Below, piece by piece: positions 26,696-35,580 of a stretch of DNA of 64,000 nucleotides. The notes under the pieces were generated by a model, which was not told where the DNA came from, made no database searches, and worked only from the letters and a program-made list of their open reading frames with translations. Each line of letters begins with the position of its first letter. Position 1 is the stretch's first letter. The translations under genes and the position numbers were made by a program. The DNA is from Microbacterium sp. PM5 (GTDB lineage Bacteria; Actinomycetota; Actinomycetes; Actinomycetales; Microbacteriaceae): contig NZ_CP022162.1 in assembly GCF_003293595.1 (NCBI RefSeq), positions 899,737 to 963,736 of the forward strand, given 5' to 3'.

Positions 26696-27060
26696 GAGCG
26701 CGCCGCCGGCAGGGCGGGCAACGACTGCGCATCGACGAGGAGGTCGCCGTCCGCGCTCAGGATGCCGAGGAGCAGCTCGCGCGCCGCGGTCAGCAGGTCC
26801 GCGACGCGGGGATCGGCCAACCGGTAATAGACGTGACTGGCGCGGCGCTCAGACTCGACAAGGCGGTGACGGCGCAGCACGGAGAGGTGCTGCGACAAGT
26901 GGGACGCCTCCAGCCCGGTCTCCGCCTGGAGGTCCGCGACGCGCACCTCCTCGGCCCCGGCGAGCAGTTCGAGAAGGCGAATGCGGAAGGGGTGCGCGAG
27001 GCCTTTGAAGAGGTTCGCCTTGACCTCGTAGAGGGGACGCTGACTCTGGGTGAATGGCAT
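26692..27060 (-). CDS. ArsR-family regulator paired with SulP transporter
   Basis: A 122-residue winged-helix repressor. The segment HPFRIRLLELLAGAEEVRVADLQAETG (about residues 21-47) leads into the recognition helix region EASHLSQHLSVLRRHRLVESER and a beta wing HVYYRLADPRVADLL. The classic metal-binding ELCVCDL is absent, so a metal effector is not supported. ATG 27060 (or 27066) is placed 9 or 3 bases after the TATGAT box. The next gene is the SulP transporter, overlapping by four bases, so this protein probably controls its own operon. Confidence 0.82.
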   Translation of the reverse strand: MPFTQSQRPLYEVKANLFKGLAHPFRIRLLELLAGAEEVRVADLQAETGLEASHLSQHLSVLRRHRLVESERRASHVYYRLADPRVADLLTAARELLLGILSADGDLLVDAQSLPALPAARS

Positions 27061-27069
27061 GATCATTCC

Positions 27070-27075
27070 ATCATA
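27070..27075 (-). promoter_or_regulatory. -10 box for arsR-sulP transcript
   Basis: TATGAT (minus strand) 9 bases before the ATG at 27060, within the overlapping direct repeat ATGATGGAATGATCAT, which may also hold the operator. Confidence 0.45.
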
Positions 27076-27138
27076 TCGACACGTGCTGCGGCGCCACAGT
27101 GACGTCGCAGCGACGCCGCAGTGACGCCGAGCGCTCCC

Positions 27139-27144
27139 TAGGAT
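27139..27144 (+). promoter_or_regulatory. -10 box for leaderless rpiB transcript
   Basis: TAGGAT 6 bases before the rpiB ATG at 27151; no Shine-Dalgarno sequence in the gap. Confidence 0.45.
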
Positions 27145-27150
27145 GGGGGC

Positions 27151-27693
27151 ATGCGCATCCACATCGCCACCGATCATGCGGGGCTCGAGTTCTCGACGCA
27201 GCTGCAGCACCACCTCGCGGAGCAGGGCCACGACGTCGTGGACCACGGCCCGATCGAGTATGACCCGCTCGACGACTACCCCGCCTTCTGCATCCGTGCC
27301 GCCCAGGCCGTCGTGCGCGACCAGGCCGCCGGGATCGAGACGCTGGGCGTCGTCTTCGGCGGATCGGGTAACGGCGAGCAGATCGCCGCCAACAAGGTAC
27401 GCGGCATCCGGGCGGCGCTCGTGTGGAGCATCGCCACGGCCGAGCTGGCGCGGGAGCACAACGATGCCAACGTGATCTCCATCGGCGCGCGCCAGCACAC
27501 CGTTGATGAGGCGATCGCCTTCATCGACCGCTTCATCGCGACACCGTTCTCGGGTGAGGAGCGCCACGCGCGCCGCATCGCTCAGCTGGCCGCATTCGAG
27601 AACGACGGGACGCTCCTTCCGGATCCGCGCGCCGCTGCGGCAGCGCCGGCCGGTGGCGAGTCCGTCGACGCGATGGATCCCGAAGCCGGCTGA
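27151..27693 (+). CDS. rpiB: Ribose-5-phosphate isomerase B
   Basis: A 180-residue RpiB/LacAB-family isomerase that interconverts ribose-5-P and ribulose-5-P. Start MRIHIATDHAGLEF contains the active-site Asp-His pair. FGGSGNGEQIAANKVRGIRA is the phosphate loop with GSGNG (cysteine of other types replaced by Ser), and the ISIGARQHTVDEAIAF block follows. The C-terminal about 25 residues are an Ala-rich extension. Its stop overlaps the next gene's ATG by one base, so the two are coupled. Confidence 0.94.
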   Translation: MRIHIATDHAGLEFSTQLQHHLAEQGHDVVDHGPIEYDPLDDYPAFCIRAAQAVVRDQAAGIETLGVVFGGSGNGEQIAANKVRGIRAALVWSIATAELAREHNDANVISIGARQHTVDEAIAFIDRFIATPFSGEERHARRIAQLAAFENDGTLLPDPRAAAAAPAGGESVDAMDPEAG

Positions 27694-28691
27694 TGCCCGA
27701 AGGTCACTCCGTACACCGCATCGCGCGCCAGTTCGATCGGAACTTCGTCGGACGAGAGGTCTCGGCATCCAGTCCACAGGGCCGCTTCGCCGAGGGCGCC
27801 GCGGTCATCGACGGCCGTGAAGCCCTGGAAGTGCGCGCCGTCGGCAAGCAGATGTTCCTCGCCTTCGATGGCGACGTCTGGCTGCGTGTGCACCTCGGTA
27901 TGTACGGCGCGTGGGACTTCGCGGGCGAGATCGAGATCGACCCCACCATCGCCTCGGCCAACGGCCGCATGGGACAGACCAATCAACGGGGAACCGACCT
28001 CGGTGCCGTCTACGACGCCGACGGCGAGAACTCGCTGAGCTCGATCGGCGCACCGCGCAAGGCTCGCGTGCACGTCCGGATGAGCGAGCAGACACGCGGC
28101 CTCGACGGCGCCGACGAGACCGCGTGGCCTCCGCCGATCGTCGGACAGGTTCGGCTGCGCCTGCTCACCGCCGTCACCTCCGCGGACCTCCGAGGCCCCA
28201 CCGCCTGCGAGCTGCAGACGCCGGACGAGGTGCAGGCGACGATCGCGAAGCTCGGACCCGACCCTCTGGTCGATGATCTCGCCGAGGGGGAGGAGCGCTT
28301 CGTCGCGGCCGTCCGCCGCAAGGCGACGCCGATCGGCCTTCTGCTCATGGACCAGTCCGTCGTCAGCGGCATCGGCAACGTCTACCGCGCCGAGCTGCTG
28401 TACCGCGCACTGCTCGACCCGCACACGCCCGGAAAGATGGTTCCCGAAGAGCTCGTCCGACAGCTCTGGCGCGACTGGACACGCCTGCTCGTGATCGGAG
28501 TCGAGACGGGTCAGATGATGACCATGGACGACCTCGATCCCGAGGCCTACCGGCGCGCGATGGCGAGTCGCGATGATCGGCACTGGGTGTACCACCGCGC
28601 CGGGCTGCCCTGTCGCGTCTGCGGCACCGAGATCGTGCTCGAGGAGATGGCCGCCCGAAAGCTCTACTGGTGCCCGAACTGCCAGAAGTGA
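27693..28691 (+). CDS. Fpg/Nei-family DNA glycosylase
   Basis: A 332-residue base-excision repair glycosylase/lyase. The processed N-terminus is PEGHSVHRIARQF, with Pro2 (Schiff-base nucleophile) and Glu3. The helix-two-turn-helix (about residues 210-260, IGLLLMDQSVVSGIGNVYRAELLY) and a C-terminal zinc finger CRVC...CPNC (about 308-331) complete the fold. The PEGHS start is that of the actinobacterial endonuclease-VIII-like branch rather than formamidopyrimidine glycosylase. It lies in an operon after rpiB. Confidence 0.93.
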   Translation: MPEGHSVHRIARQFDRNFVGREVSASSPQGRFAEGAAVIDGREALEVRAVGKQMFLAFDGDVWLRVHLGMYGAWDFAGEIEIDPTIASANGRMGQTNQRGTDLGAVYDADGENSLSSIGAPRKARVHVRMSEQTRGLDGADETAWPPPIVGQVRLRLLTAVTSADLRGPTACELQTPDEVQATIAKLGPDPLVDDLAEGEERFVAAVRRKATPIGLLLMDQSVVSGIGNVYRAELLYRALLDPHTPGKMVPEELVRQLWRDWTRLLVIGVETGQMMTMDDLDPEAYRRAMASRDDRHWVYHRAGLPCRVCGTEIVLEEMAARKLYWCPNCQK

Positions 28692-28698
28692 GGCATCG

Positions 28699-29409
28699 AT
28701 GAGACAGAACCCGAGCTTCACCGTGACCGACGTCGCGGAGCTGCGTCGCATCCTCGACGAGAACCTCTGGATGACGCTCGTGAGCCACGGCCCCGATGGT
28801 CTGGTCGCCTCGCATTACGCCGTGCTCCTGGACGACGACCACGACGACCTCACGGTCGTCGGTCACGTCGGCAAGCCGGACGATGCGATCCACGGTCTGG
28901 GACAGCACGAGCTGCTGGTGATCGCCCAGGGGCCGCACGGGTACATCTCGCCGCAGTGGTACCTGCCGGGGCCGAACGTCCCGACCTGGAACTACGTCGC
29001 CGTGCACCTCTCCGGCATCCCCGAGATCCTCACCCCGGACGAGAATCTCCGTGTGTTGGAGCGGCTGGTGGCACGCTTCGAGAGCGCACTGCCCCAGCCG
29101 CGGCTGATGTGGCAGCCGCCCAACGACGAAGACTTCATCCGCCGACTGGAACGGGGCACGGTCGGCTTCCGCCTGACGCCCACGAAGGTGGTGGCCAAGC
29201 GCAAGCTGAGTCAGAACCGACCAGACGAGACCGTTGACGAGATCGTCGAACAGTTGGAAGCCGGCAGTCCCTACGCCGACCCGCGCCTGGCCGGGGAGAT
29301 GCGCCGCGCGCACGAGGCCCTGCGGGCCGCGCGTGGTGCACAACTCCGCCTGAACGGGCCGGGGCAGCCGTCGCCGTCGCCGTCGCCAGGTCGTGAGGAG
29401 GAGTTGTGA
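28699..29409 (+). CDS. FMN-binding negative transcriptional regulator (PaiB-like)
   Basis: A 236-residue protein of the PaiB/FMN-binding split-barrel family. The start MRQNPSFTVTDVAELRRILDEN and the block VASHYAVLLDDDHDDLTVVGHV are typical, with HGYISPQWYLPGPNVPTWNY (residues about 79-98) at the flavin site. PaiB proteins act in polyamine or sporulation control in Bacillus; here the role is unknown. The last about 20 residues are a Ser-Pro repeat. The following amidohydrolase gene overlaps its stop. Confidence 0.86.
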   Translation: MRQNPSFTVTDVAELRRILDENLWMTLVSHGPDGLVASHYAVLLDDDHDDLTVVGHVGKPDDAIHGLGQHELLVIAQGPHGYISPQWYLPGPNVPTWNYVAVHLSGIPEILTPDENLRVLERLVARFESALPQPRLMWQPPNDEDFIRRLERGTVGFRLTPTKVVAKRKLSQNRPDETVDEIVEQLEAGSPYADPRLAGEMRRAHEALRAARGAQLRLNGPGQPSPSPSPGREEEL

Positions 29410-30911
29410 ACGGGATGCCGCCGCGAGGCGCGACCGTCGACGTGATCGCCGATGCCCGCCTGACGGGTGCGGAGCGTCTCGACCCGTTCGGTGACGACCC
29501 GGTCGACATCCACCTCGCCCAGGGGCGGATCGTCGACATCGCCCCGTCGCGCGCGCTTCCCCGACGCGGCGAGGTGCTCGACGCGGATGGCGGCTGGGTG
29601 ATCCCGGGACTCTGGGACCACCACGTGCACACAGTCCAGTGGGCGCTCGTCGCGCAGCGCGTGGCGCTGGGCGGAGTCAGATCGGCCGCAGAGGCTGCAG
29701 CGATCATGGGCCGCACCGCACCGTTGGCCGACGGCCGCCGGGTCGGAACGGGCTTCCGTGACGCACTGTGGCCCGATGAGATGTCACTCGCGACCCTGGA
29801 TGCAGCGACCGGCGACGTTCCGACGTATCTCATCAACGCCGATGTGCACAGCGTGTGGCTCAACACGGCGGCGTTGCGTCGTGAAGGGTTCGCGCCCGAC
29901 GACAGCGGCGTTCTCCGCGAAGAGCCCGCCTTCGAGATCTCGCGCAGGCTCAACGCCGCCGATCCTCTGGAGGGCGGTCGCCTTGTCGGCGACGCGCTGA
30001 GCGCGGCTGCAGCTCGCGGGGTCGTGGGCATCGTCGATCTCGACATGGCGTGGAACGCCGACGCGTGGCGGCGTCGCCTGTCCGCCGGCTTCGACACGAC
30101 CCGCGTGCGCTTCGGCATCTATCCACCGCAGCTCGATCGCGCCCTGTCGGAGGGACTGGCGTCGGGTGATGCCCTGGACGCCGCGGGACTCGTGCGGGTC
30201 GGTCCGCTCAAGATCATCACCGACGGGTCGCTCGGCACCCGGACGGCGGCGTGCTCGCACGCCTACCCCGACGATCCGCACAACCACGGCGTGCTGACCG
30301 TGACGCCGGAGGTGCTCGTCGACCTGATGACGCGCGCCACCGGGGGAGGCCTGGCCTGTGCCGTCCACGCCATCGGCGACGTCGCGAACTCGCACGCTCT
30401 CGACGCCTTCGCCGGCACGGGAGCGACGGGGACGATCGAACACGCGCAGTTGGTCGCGCATGCGGATATCCCGCGCTTCGGGAGGCTCGGCATCGGCGCG
30501 AGCGTCCAACCCGAGCATGCGATCGATGACCGCGACATGACCGACACGATCTGGGCGACACAGACGAGTGTGCCGTACGCGCTGCGCTCGCTCGCCGCAA
30601 CAGGGGCGAACCTTCTGTTCGGATCCGACGCGCCGGTCGCGGCCCTCGACCCCTGGGCCGCGATGGCGGCCGCCGTTTTCCGCACGCGCGACGGTCGCCC
30701 GGCCTGGCGCCCGGACGAGGGAGTGGATGCCGCCACCGCCCTCGCCGCGTCCACGGAGGGCGGCTCGCACACCGGCTCGGCGCTGTTTCCCGGCGACATC
30801 GCCGACCTCGTGGTCGTCGACCGCGACCCGCTGACGGCCGCGGAGGCGGATCTGCGCGCGACGCGCGCACACGCGACCATGATCGAAGGCCGCCTCACAC
30901 ACGTGGGGTGA
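29406..30911 (+). CDS. Amidohydrolase family protein (YtcJ-like)
   Basis: A 501-residue metal-dependent hydrolase. The start of the barrel carries WDHHVHTVQW (about residues 70-79), an HxH metal-binding motif. Then come KIITDGSLGTRTAA, the conserved GTIEHAQLVAHADIPRF and, near the end, FGSDAPVAALDPWAA with the catalytic Asp. This is the YtcJ branch, with uncertain substrates (possibly amides or cyclic ureides). GTG 29406 overlaps the upstream stop by three bases. It is the last gene of the rpiB operon and ends just before a strong terminator. Confidence 0.86.
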   Translation: MNGMPPRGATVDVIADARLTGAERLDPFGDDPVDIHLAQGRIVDIAPSRALPRRGEVLDADGGWVIPGLWDHHVHTVQWALVAQRVALGGVRSAAEAAAIMGRTAPLADGRRVGTGFRDALWPDEMSLATLDAATGDVPTYLINADVHSVWLNTAALRREGFAPDDSGVLREEPAFEISRRLNAADPLEGGRLVGDALSAAAARGVVGIVDLDMAWNADAWRRRLSAGFDTTRVRFGIYPPQLDRALSEGLASGDALDAAGLVRVGPLKIITDGSLGTRTAACSHAYPDDPHNHGVLTVTPEVLVDLMTRATGGGLACAVHAIGDVANSHALDAFAGTGATGTIEHAQLVAHADIPRFGRLGIGASVQPEHAIDDRDMTDTIWATQTSVPYALRSLAATGANLLFGSDAPVAALDPWAAMAAAVFRTRDGRPAWRPDEGVDAATALAASTEGGSHTGSALFPGDIADLVVVDRDPLTAAEADLRATRAHATMIEGRLTHVG

Positions 30912-30923
30912 GCCCGAGCAACG

Positions 30924-30958
30924 ACGAACGCCCCGGGATCCGATCCCGGGGCGTTCGT
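30924..30958. terminator. Strong bidirectional terminator
   Basis: A perfect 16-bp stem (30924-30939 and 30943-30958) with a 3-base loop between the convergent amidohydrolase and dps genes. It is very GC-rich and lacks a long T-tract, but the stem alone should terminate in both directions. Confidence 0.8.
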
Positions 30959-30970
30959 CTCGAGCCGTCG

Positions 30971-31456
30971 TTACGCGGCGAGGTGGGCCGAGAGGAACCA
31001 ACGGTCCTTCTCGAGGCCGGCCTTGATCGCGATCGCGACGTCCTGGCTGGTGAGGTCGGTCTCGTCGAGGCCGTCGATCGCGGCCTGCACGTCGGCGATG
31101 ACGGCATCCATGTCCGAGACGATGGCGACGATCTCGTCCTGCCACTGCGCGAAGCCCGCGGGAACCGCGGTCGCTCCGGTCTTCTCCGCGACGGTGGACA
31201 CGCGCGCGTCGAGAGGCAGGCCGAGGGCGACGATGCGCTCGGCGGCCAGGTCGGCGAAGCCCTGGGCGTTGCTGACGACCTGGTCGAGCAGCTCATGGAT
31301 CGCGATGAAGTTCGCGCCGCGCACGTTCCAGTGCGCCTGCTTGCCGTTGACGGCGAGAGCCTGCAGTCCGAGAACCACGGGCGTCAGGAACTGGGCGGTG
31401 CCGGCGGCCGCCTCGGGGCCGGCAGCGGTCATGGAAATGTTCTGCGTCTTGGTCAT
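30971..31456 (-). CDS. dps: Dps-family DNA-protecting ferritin
   Basis: A 161-residue mini-ferritin that oxidises and stores iron and protects DNA in starvation or peroxide stress. HWNVRGANFIAIHELLDQV (about residues 41-59) is the inter-subunit ferroxidase motif with His, His and Glu. D/E residues follow in the next helix. The N-terminus is short and has few basic residues, so direct DNA binding is uncertain. A GGAGACGAG site precedes the ATG, and a short perfect hairpin (CGTGGG-TCT-CCCACG) lies in the leader. Confidence 0.93.
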   Translation of the reverse strand: MTKTQNISMTAAGPEAAAGTAQFLTPVVLGLQALAVNGKQAHWNVRGANFIAIHELLDQVVSNAQGFADLAAERIVALGLPLDARVSTVAEKTGATAVPAGFAQWQDEIVAIVSDMDAVIADVQAAIDGLDETDLTSQDVAIAIKAGLEKDRWFLSAHLAA

Positions 31457-31575
31457 GATCTCGTCTCCATTCGTCGTGGGTCTCCCACGTTGATGACAAC
31501 GCTAGCGAGCGCCTCGCATTCCGCAAGGAAGAGAAGGCTGGGCTTACGGACGGGCCGTGAATTTGATACGGAGAC

Positions 31576-31581
31576 TATCGT
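31576..31581 (+). promoter_or_regulatory. -10 box for leaderless carbonic anhydrase transcript
   Basis: TATCGT 7 bases before the ATG at 31589; no Shine-Dalgarno sequence. Confidence 0.4.
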
Positions 31582-31588
31582 CGGCCTC

Positions 31589-32128
31589 ATGACGATCGCC
31601 GAAGACGCCTCGATTCTGTCCATCCCTGCCGGTCGGCCGGTGCTGCACGAGACCGCGTTCGTCGCCTCGGGCGCGCGTGTCGTCGGTGACGTCACTCTCG
31701 AAGAGGGCGCGAGTGTCTGGTACAACGCCGTCGTGCGCGGCGACAGCGCTTCGATCGCTCTGGGAGCCGGAAGCAACCTGCAGGACAATGTCTCGGTGCA
31801 CGTGGATGCCGATCACCCCGTGATCATCGGGCGGAACGTGTCGGTCGGTCACAATGCGGTCGTCCACGGATGCACGATCGGCGACGGCTCACTGATCGGG
31901 ATGGGCAGCGTGGTTCTCTCTGGCGCGGTCATCGGTTCGGGATGCCTCATCGCCGGGGGAGCGGTGGTGCTGGAGGGGACCGTCATTCCGGATGGATCGC
32001 TTGTGGCCGGTGTCCCCGCCAAGGTGCGCCGCGAGCTCACCGCCGAAGAGAAGGCCGGTATCCTCCGCAACGCCCAGATCTATCGGGCGCACTCGACCGC
32101 GCACGCGACGGCATCCGACGGGCGCTGA
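31589..32128 (+). CDS. Gamma carbonic anhydrase family protein
   Basis: A 179-residue left-handed beta-helix protein of the gamma-class carbonic anhydrase/YrdA-PaaY family. Hexapeptide repeats run through most of the chain (for example VSVHVDADHPVIIGRNVSVG and HNAVVHGCTIGDGSLIGMGS). His residues near VHVD, GHNAVV and VHGC would bind the metal between trimer subunits. Many family members are not active carbonic anhydrases, so activity is uncertain. It is followed by tRNA-Gly on the opposite strand. Confidence 0.88.
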   Translation: MTIAEDASILSIPAGRPVLHETAFVASGARVVGDVTLEEGASVWYNAVVRGDSASIALGAGSNLQDNVSVHVDADHPVIIGRNVSVGHNAVVHGCTIGDGSLIGMGSVVLSGAVIGSGCLIAGGAVVLEGTVIPDGSLVAGVPAKVRRELTAEEKAGILRNAQIYRAHSTAHATASDGR

Positions 32129-32173
32129 TCTTGCCACGCCCGTGATCTTGTCGCAGGCCCCTCGATGCTCATA

Positions 32174-32247
32174 TGGAGGGGATGACGGGAATCGAACCCG
32201 CACCATCAGTTTGGAAGACTGAGGCTCTACCATTGAGCTACATCCCC
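32174..32247 (-). tRNA. tRNA-Gly(TCC)
   Basis: A minus-strand cloverleaf with acceptor GGGGATG/CATCCCC, anticodon stem/loop CAGTCTTCCAAACTG (anticodon TCC), T arm GCGGG/CCCGT and encoded CCA. It is convergent with the carbonic anhydrase gene. Confidence 0.95.
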
Positions 32248-32353
32248 GAGGCCGCTTGCGAGCGGCATCCCGAAGAGTCTACAAGGTCTTGTCGGCTAGA
32301 CTGACCAACGGCCGTTATTCGGCGCACGCGACCTGAAAAGGTGAGTGCGCGCC

Positions 32354-32427
32354 CGGGGCGTAGCTCAGCTTGGTAGAGCGCCCGCTTTGGGAGCGGGAGG
32401 CCGCAGGTTCAAATCCTGTCGCCCCGA
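32354..32427 (+). tRNA. tRNA-Pro(TGG)
   Basis: A cloverleaf with acceptor CGGGGCG/CGCCCCG, anticodon stem CCCGC/GCGGG with loop TTTGGGA (anticodon TGG) and T arm GCAGG/CCTGT. No encoded CCA. It is 72 bases upstream of tig, with which it could share a primary transcript. Confidence 0.94.
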
Positions 32428-32498
32428 CACGAACGACCCCCAGACCTAAGAAACCACGGACGCGCACGTGTGCGTCCGGACACGAGGAGAACACAGGC

Positions 32499-33992
32499 AT
32501 GGTCACCAGCACCGTCGAGAAGCTCAGCCCCACGCGGGTCAAGCTGCACATCACGGTCACCCCGGACGAGCTCAAGCCGAGCATCTCGCACGCGTACGAG
32601 CACATCGCCCAGGACATCCAGATCCCCGGTTTCCGCAAGGGCAAGGTTCCCGCCCCGATCATCGACCAGCGCGTCGGCCGTGGTGCCGTCATCGAGCACG
32701 CGGTCAGCGAGGGACTGGATGCCTTCTACCGCGAAGCCGTCACCGCCAACGAGGTGCGCATCGTCGGCCGTCCGTCGGCCGAGGTCATCGAATGGCCCAG
32801 CGACAAGGACTTCTCCGGTGACCTCAAGGTCGAGGTCGAGGTGGACGTGCGTCCCGAGTTCGATCTGCCGGCCCTCGACGACGTCACCGTCGAGATCGAC
32901 GCCGTCGAGACCGACGCGGCCGCCGTCGATGCGGAGCTCGACCGCCTGCGCGGCCGCTTCGGCACGCTGGTGACCGTCGACCGTCCCGCAGCCAAGGGCG
33001 ACTTCGTCGAGCTGAACCTCGTCGCAACGATCGACGGCGCGGAGATCGACCGCGCAGAGGGCGTGTCGTACGAGGTCGGCTCGGGCGAGCTGCTCGAGGG
33101 CATCGACGAGGCCGTCGAGTCGCTCACCGCCGGTGAGGACACGACGTTCCGCAGCTCCCTCGTCGGCGGCGACCACGCCGGCCAGGAGGCGGAGGTCTCG
33201 GTGACCGTCACCGCCGTCAAGGAGCGCGAGCTGCCCGAAGCCGACGACGACTTCGCGCAGATGGCCAGCGAGTTCGACACCATCGCAGAGCTGCGCGAGA
33301 GCCTCGCCGAGCGTGTCTCGGAGCAGTCGGTGTACCTCCAGGGCGCTGCGGCGCGCGACAAGCTCATCGAGGCGCTGCTCGCCAAGGTCGAGATCCCGGT
33401 GCCGGCGCAGCTGGTCGAGGACGAGGTGCACACGCACCTCGAGGGCGAGGGCCGCCTGGAGGACGACGAGCACCGTGCCGAGGTCACCGAGGCCAGCGAG
33501 AAGCAGTTCCGCACGCAGATGATCCTCGACAAGCTTGCCGAGGCTCACGACGTGCAGGTCTCGCAGGAGGAGCTGACGCAGTACCTCATCCAGTCGGCCG
33601 CGCAGTACGGTATGGCTCCCCAGGAGTTCGTCGACGCTCTTCAGCAGGGTGGGCAGCTGCCCGCCATGGTCGGCGAGGTCGCCCGCAACAAGGCCCTCGC
33701 GATCGCCCTCGGCAAGGTGTCGGTCGTCGACACCAACGGCAAGGCGGTCGACCTGACCGGCTTCGTGGTCGAGGATGAGGCAGACGCCGAGGCCGAGGTC
33801 GTCGCGGAGGCGGAGGAGATCGCCGATGAGGCGGCCGCCGCAGAGGCGAAGCCGGCGAAGAAGGCGCCCGCGCGCAAGCCCGCGGCCAAGAAGGCCGACG
33901 CGGATGCCGCCGAGGAGCCGGCCGCGAAGAAGCCCGCCGCCAAGAAGCCCGCCGCCAAGAAGGCGCCGGCGAAGAAGGCCGACGCGGAGTAA
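32499..33992 (+). CDS. tig: Trigger factor with long C-terminal Lys/Ala-rich tail
   Basis: A 497-residue ribosome-bound chaperone and peptidyl-prolyl isomerase. The N-terminal ribosome-binding domain includes the conserved [17 protein letters not shown] (signature FRxxKxP). The PPIase domain (about residues 150-245) and helical arms follow to about residue 425. The last about 70 residues are unusual: an acidic Ala/Glu stretch and then repeats of [11 protein letters not shown], resembling histone-H1-like tails. An AGGAGA site lies upstream of ATG 32499. Its neighbours are tRNA-Pro and the clpP1-clpP2-clpX group, linking nascent-chain folding to proteolysis. Confidence 0.95.
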   Translation: MVTSTVEKLSPTRVKLHITVTPDELKPSISHAYEHIAQDIQIPGFRKGKVPAPIIDQRVGRGAVIEHAVSEGLDAFYREAVTANEVRIVGRPSAEVIEWPSDKDFSGDLKVEVEVDVRPEFDLPALDDVTVEIDAVETDAAAVDAELDRLRGRFGTLVTVDRPAAKGDFVELNLVATIDGAEIDRAEGVSYEVGSGELLEGIDEAVESLTAGEDTTFRSSLVGGDHAGQEAEVSVTVTAVKERELPEADDDFAQMASEFDTIAELRESLAERVSEQSVYLQGAAARDKLIEALLAKVEIPVPAQLVEDEVHTHLEGEGRLEDDEHRAEVTEASEKQFRTQMILDKLAEAHDVQVSQEELTQYLIQSAAQYGMAPQEFVDALQQGGQLPAMVGEVARNKALAIALGKVSVVDTNGKAVDLTGFVVEDEADAEAEVVAEAEEIADEAAAAEAKPAKKAPARKPAAKKADADAAEEPAAKKPAAKKPAAKKAPAKKADAE

Positions 33993-34014
33993 GTCGCCCG
34001 GGATCGTTCCCCCT

Positions 34015-34046
34015 GAAGGGCCGGATGCTGCGGCATCCGGCCCTTC
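34015..34046. terminator. Terminator after tig
   Basis: A 14-bp perfect stem with a 4-base loop (TGCG) in the gap between tig and clpP1. It is followed by CGGCG rather than a T-tract. The stem is strong, so clpP1 likely has its own promoter. Confidence 0.75.
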
Positions 34047-34122
34047 GGCGTCGTCCGGGCGGCGCACGCGACACGAGGCTCCGCCGACGGCGAACACGGG
34101 CGAGGCGGCCTGCCTGCGCAGA

Positions 34123-34128
34123 TAGATT
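34123..34128 (+). promoter_or_regulatory. -10 box of clpP1P2
   Basis: TAGATT 35 bases before the clpP1 ATG. The predicted start of transcription lies at about 34135, downstream of an in-frame ATG at 34131, which supports the ATG at 34164 with its AGGAG site as the real start. Confidence 0.45.
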
Positions 34129-34163
34129 CAATGGCGTACGGAAACCCGGAATCAGGAGTATCC

Positions 34164-34748
34164 ATGGCTGAACCACTTGTCGCTACGAGCGTCTTCGACA
34201 GACTGCTGAGAGACCGCATCATCTGGCTGGGGTCGGAGGTGCGCGACGAGAACGCGAACGAGATCTGCGCCAAGATCCTGCTTCTCGCGGCCGAAGACAG
34301 CGAGAAGGACATCTACCTCTACATCAACTCGCCCGGCGGCTCGATCACTGCGGGCATGGCGATCTACGACACGATGCAGTTCGTCCCGAACGACATCGTC
34401 ACCGTCGGCATCGGCATGGCCGCCTCGATGGGACAGCTGCTGCTCACCGCCGGCACCAAGGGCAAGCGCTACATCACGCCGAACGCCCGCGTGCTGCTGC
34501 ACCAGCCGCACGGCGGCTTCGGCGGCACGGCGAGCGACATCCAGACGCAGGCACAGCTCATCCTCGACATGAAGAAGCGTCTCGCCGAGATCACCGCCGC
34601 CCAGACCGGCAAGTCGGTCGAGCAGATCAACGCCGACGGTGACCGCGATCGGTGGTTCTCCGCCGAGGAGGCCCTGGCGTACGGCTTCGTCGACCACATC
34701 CGCGAGTCGGCCACCGATGTCATCGGCGGCGGCGGCACCAAGAACTGA
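34164..34748 (+). CDS. clpP1: ATP-dependent Clp protease proteolytic subunit ClpP1
   Basis: A 194-residue serine protease subunit that forms a heptameric ring and pairs with ClpP2. The catalytic Ser is in [12 protein letters not shown] (about residues 84-95), His in VLLHQPHGG and Asp in the [10 protein letters not shown] region. ATG 34164 has AGGAG eight bases upstream. ClpP1 and ClpP2 of actinobacteria form the mixed tetradecamer ClpP1P2. It is in an operon with clpP2, eleven bases between stop and start. Confidence 0.96.
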   Translation: MAEPLVATSVFDRLLRDRIIWLGSEVRDENANEICAKILLLAAEDSEKDIYLYINSPGGSITAGMAIYDTMQFVPNDIVTVGIGMAASMGQLLLTAGTKGKRYITPNARVLLHQPHGGFGGTASDIQTQAQLILDMKKRLAEITAAQTGKSVEQINADGDRDRWFSAEEALAYGFVDHIRESATDVIGGGGTKN

Positions 34749-34759
34749 AGGAACTGAGA

Positions 34760-35425
34760 ATGAACATGCCCACCGCCGGCATCCCGCAGGGCTTCCAGAT
34801 GCCCTCCAGCCGCTACATCCTGCCGCAGTTCGAGGAGCGCACCGCCTACGGCTACAAGCGTCAGGATCCGTACAACAAGCTGTTCGAGGATCGGATCATC
34901 TTCCTCGGCGTCCAGGTCGACGACGCGTCGGCCGACGATGTCATGGCGCAGCTGCTTGTGCTCGAGTCTCAGGACCCGGACCGCGACATCATCATGTACA
35001 TCAACTCGCCGGGCGGCTCCTTCACCGCGATGACCGCCATCTACGACACGATGCAGTTCGTGTCTCCGGAGATCCAGACGGTCGTCCTGGGGCAGGCAGC
35101 CTCCGCCGCCTCCGTGCTGCTCGCTGCCGGGGCCCCGGGCAAGCGGCTGGCACTGCCCAATGCCCGAATCCTGATGCACCAGCCCGCCGTCGGCGAGTCG
35201 GGACACGGTCAGGCATCGGACATCGAGATCCAGGCCGCCGAGATCATGCGCATGCGCACATGGCTGGAGGAGACGATGGCGCGCCACACCAACCGCACGC
35301 AGGAGCAGGTGCACAAGGACATCGACCGCGACAAGATCCTGTCGGCCTCCGAAGCGCTCGAGTACGGCGTCGTCGACCAGGTGCTGACCTCGCGCAAGCG
35401 CGTTCCGGCTGCGCTCACCTCCTGA
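34760..35425 (+). CDS. clpP2: ATP-dependent Clp protease proteolytic subunit ClpP2
   Basis: A 221-residue partner subunit, with a longer N-terminal extension (about 25 residues, [20 protein letters not shown]) than ClpP1. Catalytic Ser is in [11 protein letters not shown] (about residues 108-118), His in [10 protein letters not shown], and Asp in the DIDRDKIL block. Mature ClpP2 loses a propeptide in related species. It contacts the Clp ATPase ring in the mixed complex, where ClpX and ClpC dock. The operon with clpP1 and a terminator after it separate it from clpX. Confidence 0.96.
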   Translation: MNMPTAGIPQGFQMPSSRYILPQFEERTAYGYKRQDPYNKLFEDRIIFLGVQVDDASADDVMAQLLVLESQDPDRDIIMYINSPGGSFTAMTAIYDTMQFVSPEIQTVVLGQAASAASVLLAAGAPGKRLALPNARILMHQPAVGESGHGQASDIEIQAAEIMRMRTWLEETMARHTNRTQEQVHKDIDRDKILSASEALEYGVVDQVLTSRKRVPAALTS

Positions 35426-35443
35426 CCGGACACCACCCGACAC

Positions 35444-35474
35444 AGGCCCCGCCGTCGCTTCGACCGCGGGGCCT
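35444..35474. terminator. Terminator between clpP2 and clpX
   Basis: AGGCCCCGC/GCGGGGCCT 9-bp stem, extended internally by GTCG/CGAC around a short loop. No T-tract. It lies 19 bases after the clpP2 stop. Confidence 0.65.
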
Positions 35475-35535
35475 CGTCAGGTGCGCAGAGTTTCACAACC
35501 GTGTCGCAATCCGGCGAGATGTCCGTCGCAGCGGT

Positions 35536-35541
35536 TAGGCT
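35536..35541 (+). promoter_or_regulatory. -10 box of clpX
   Basis: TAGGCT at 40 bases before the clpX ATG, ahead of a GGAGGAGGAG ribosome binding site. This gives clpX a short leader of about 30 nt and an independent promoter after the clpP2 terminator. Confidence 0.4.
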
Positions 35542-35580
35542 CGAATCGCATCCCTGAGAGTCTTCTGGAGGAGGAGCACC

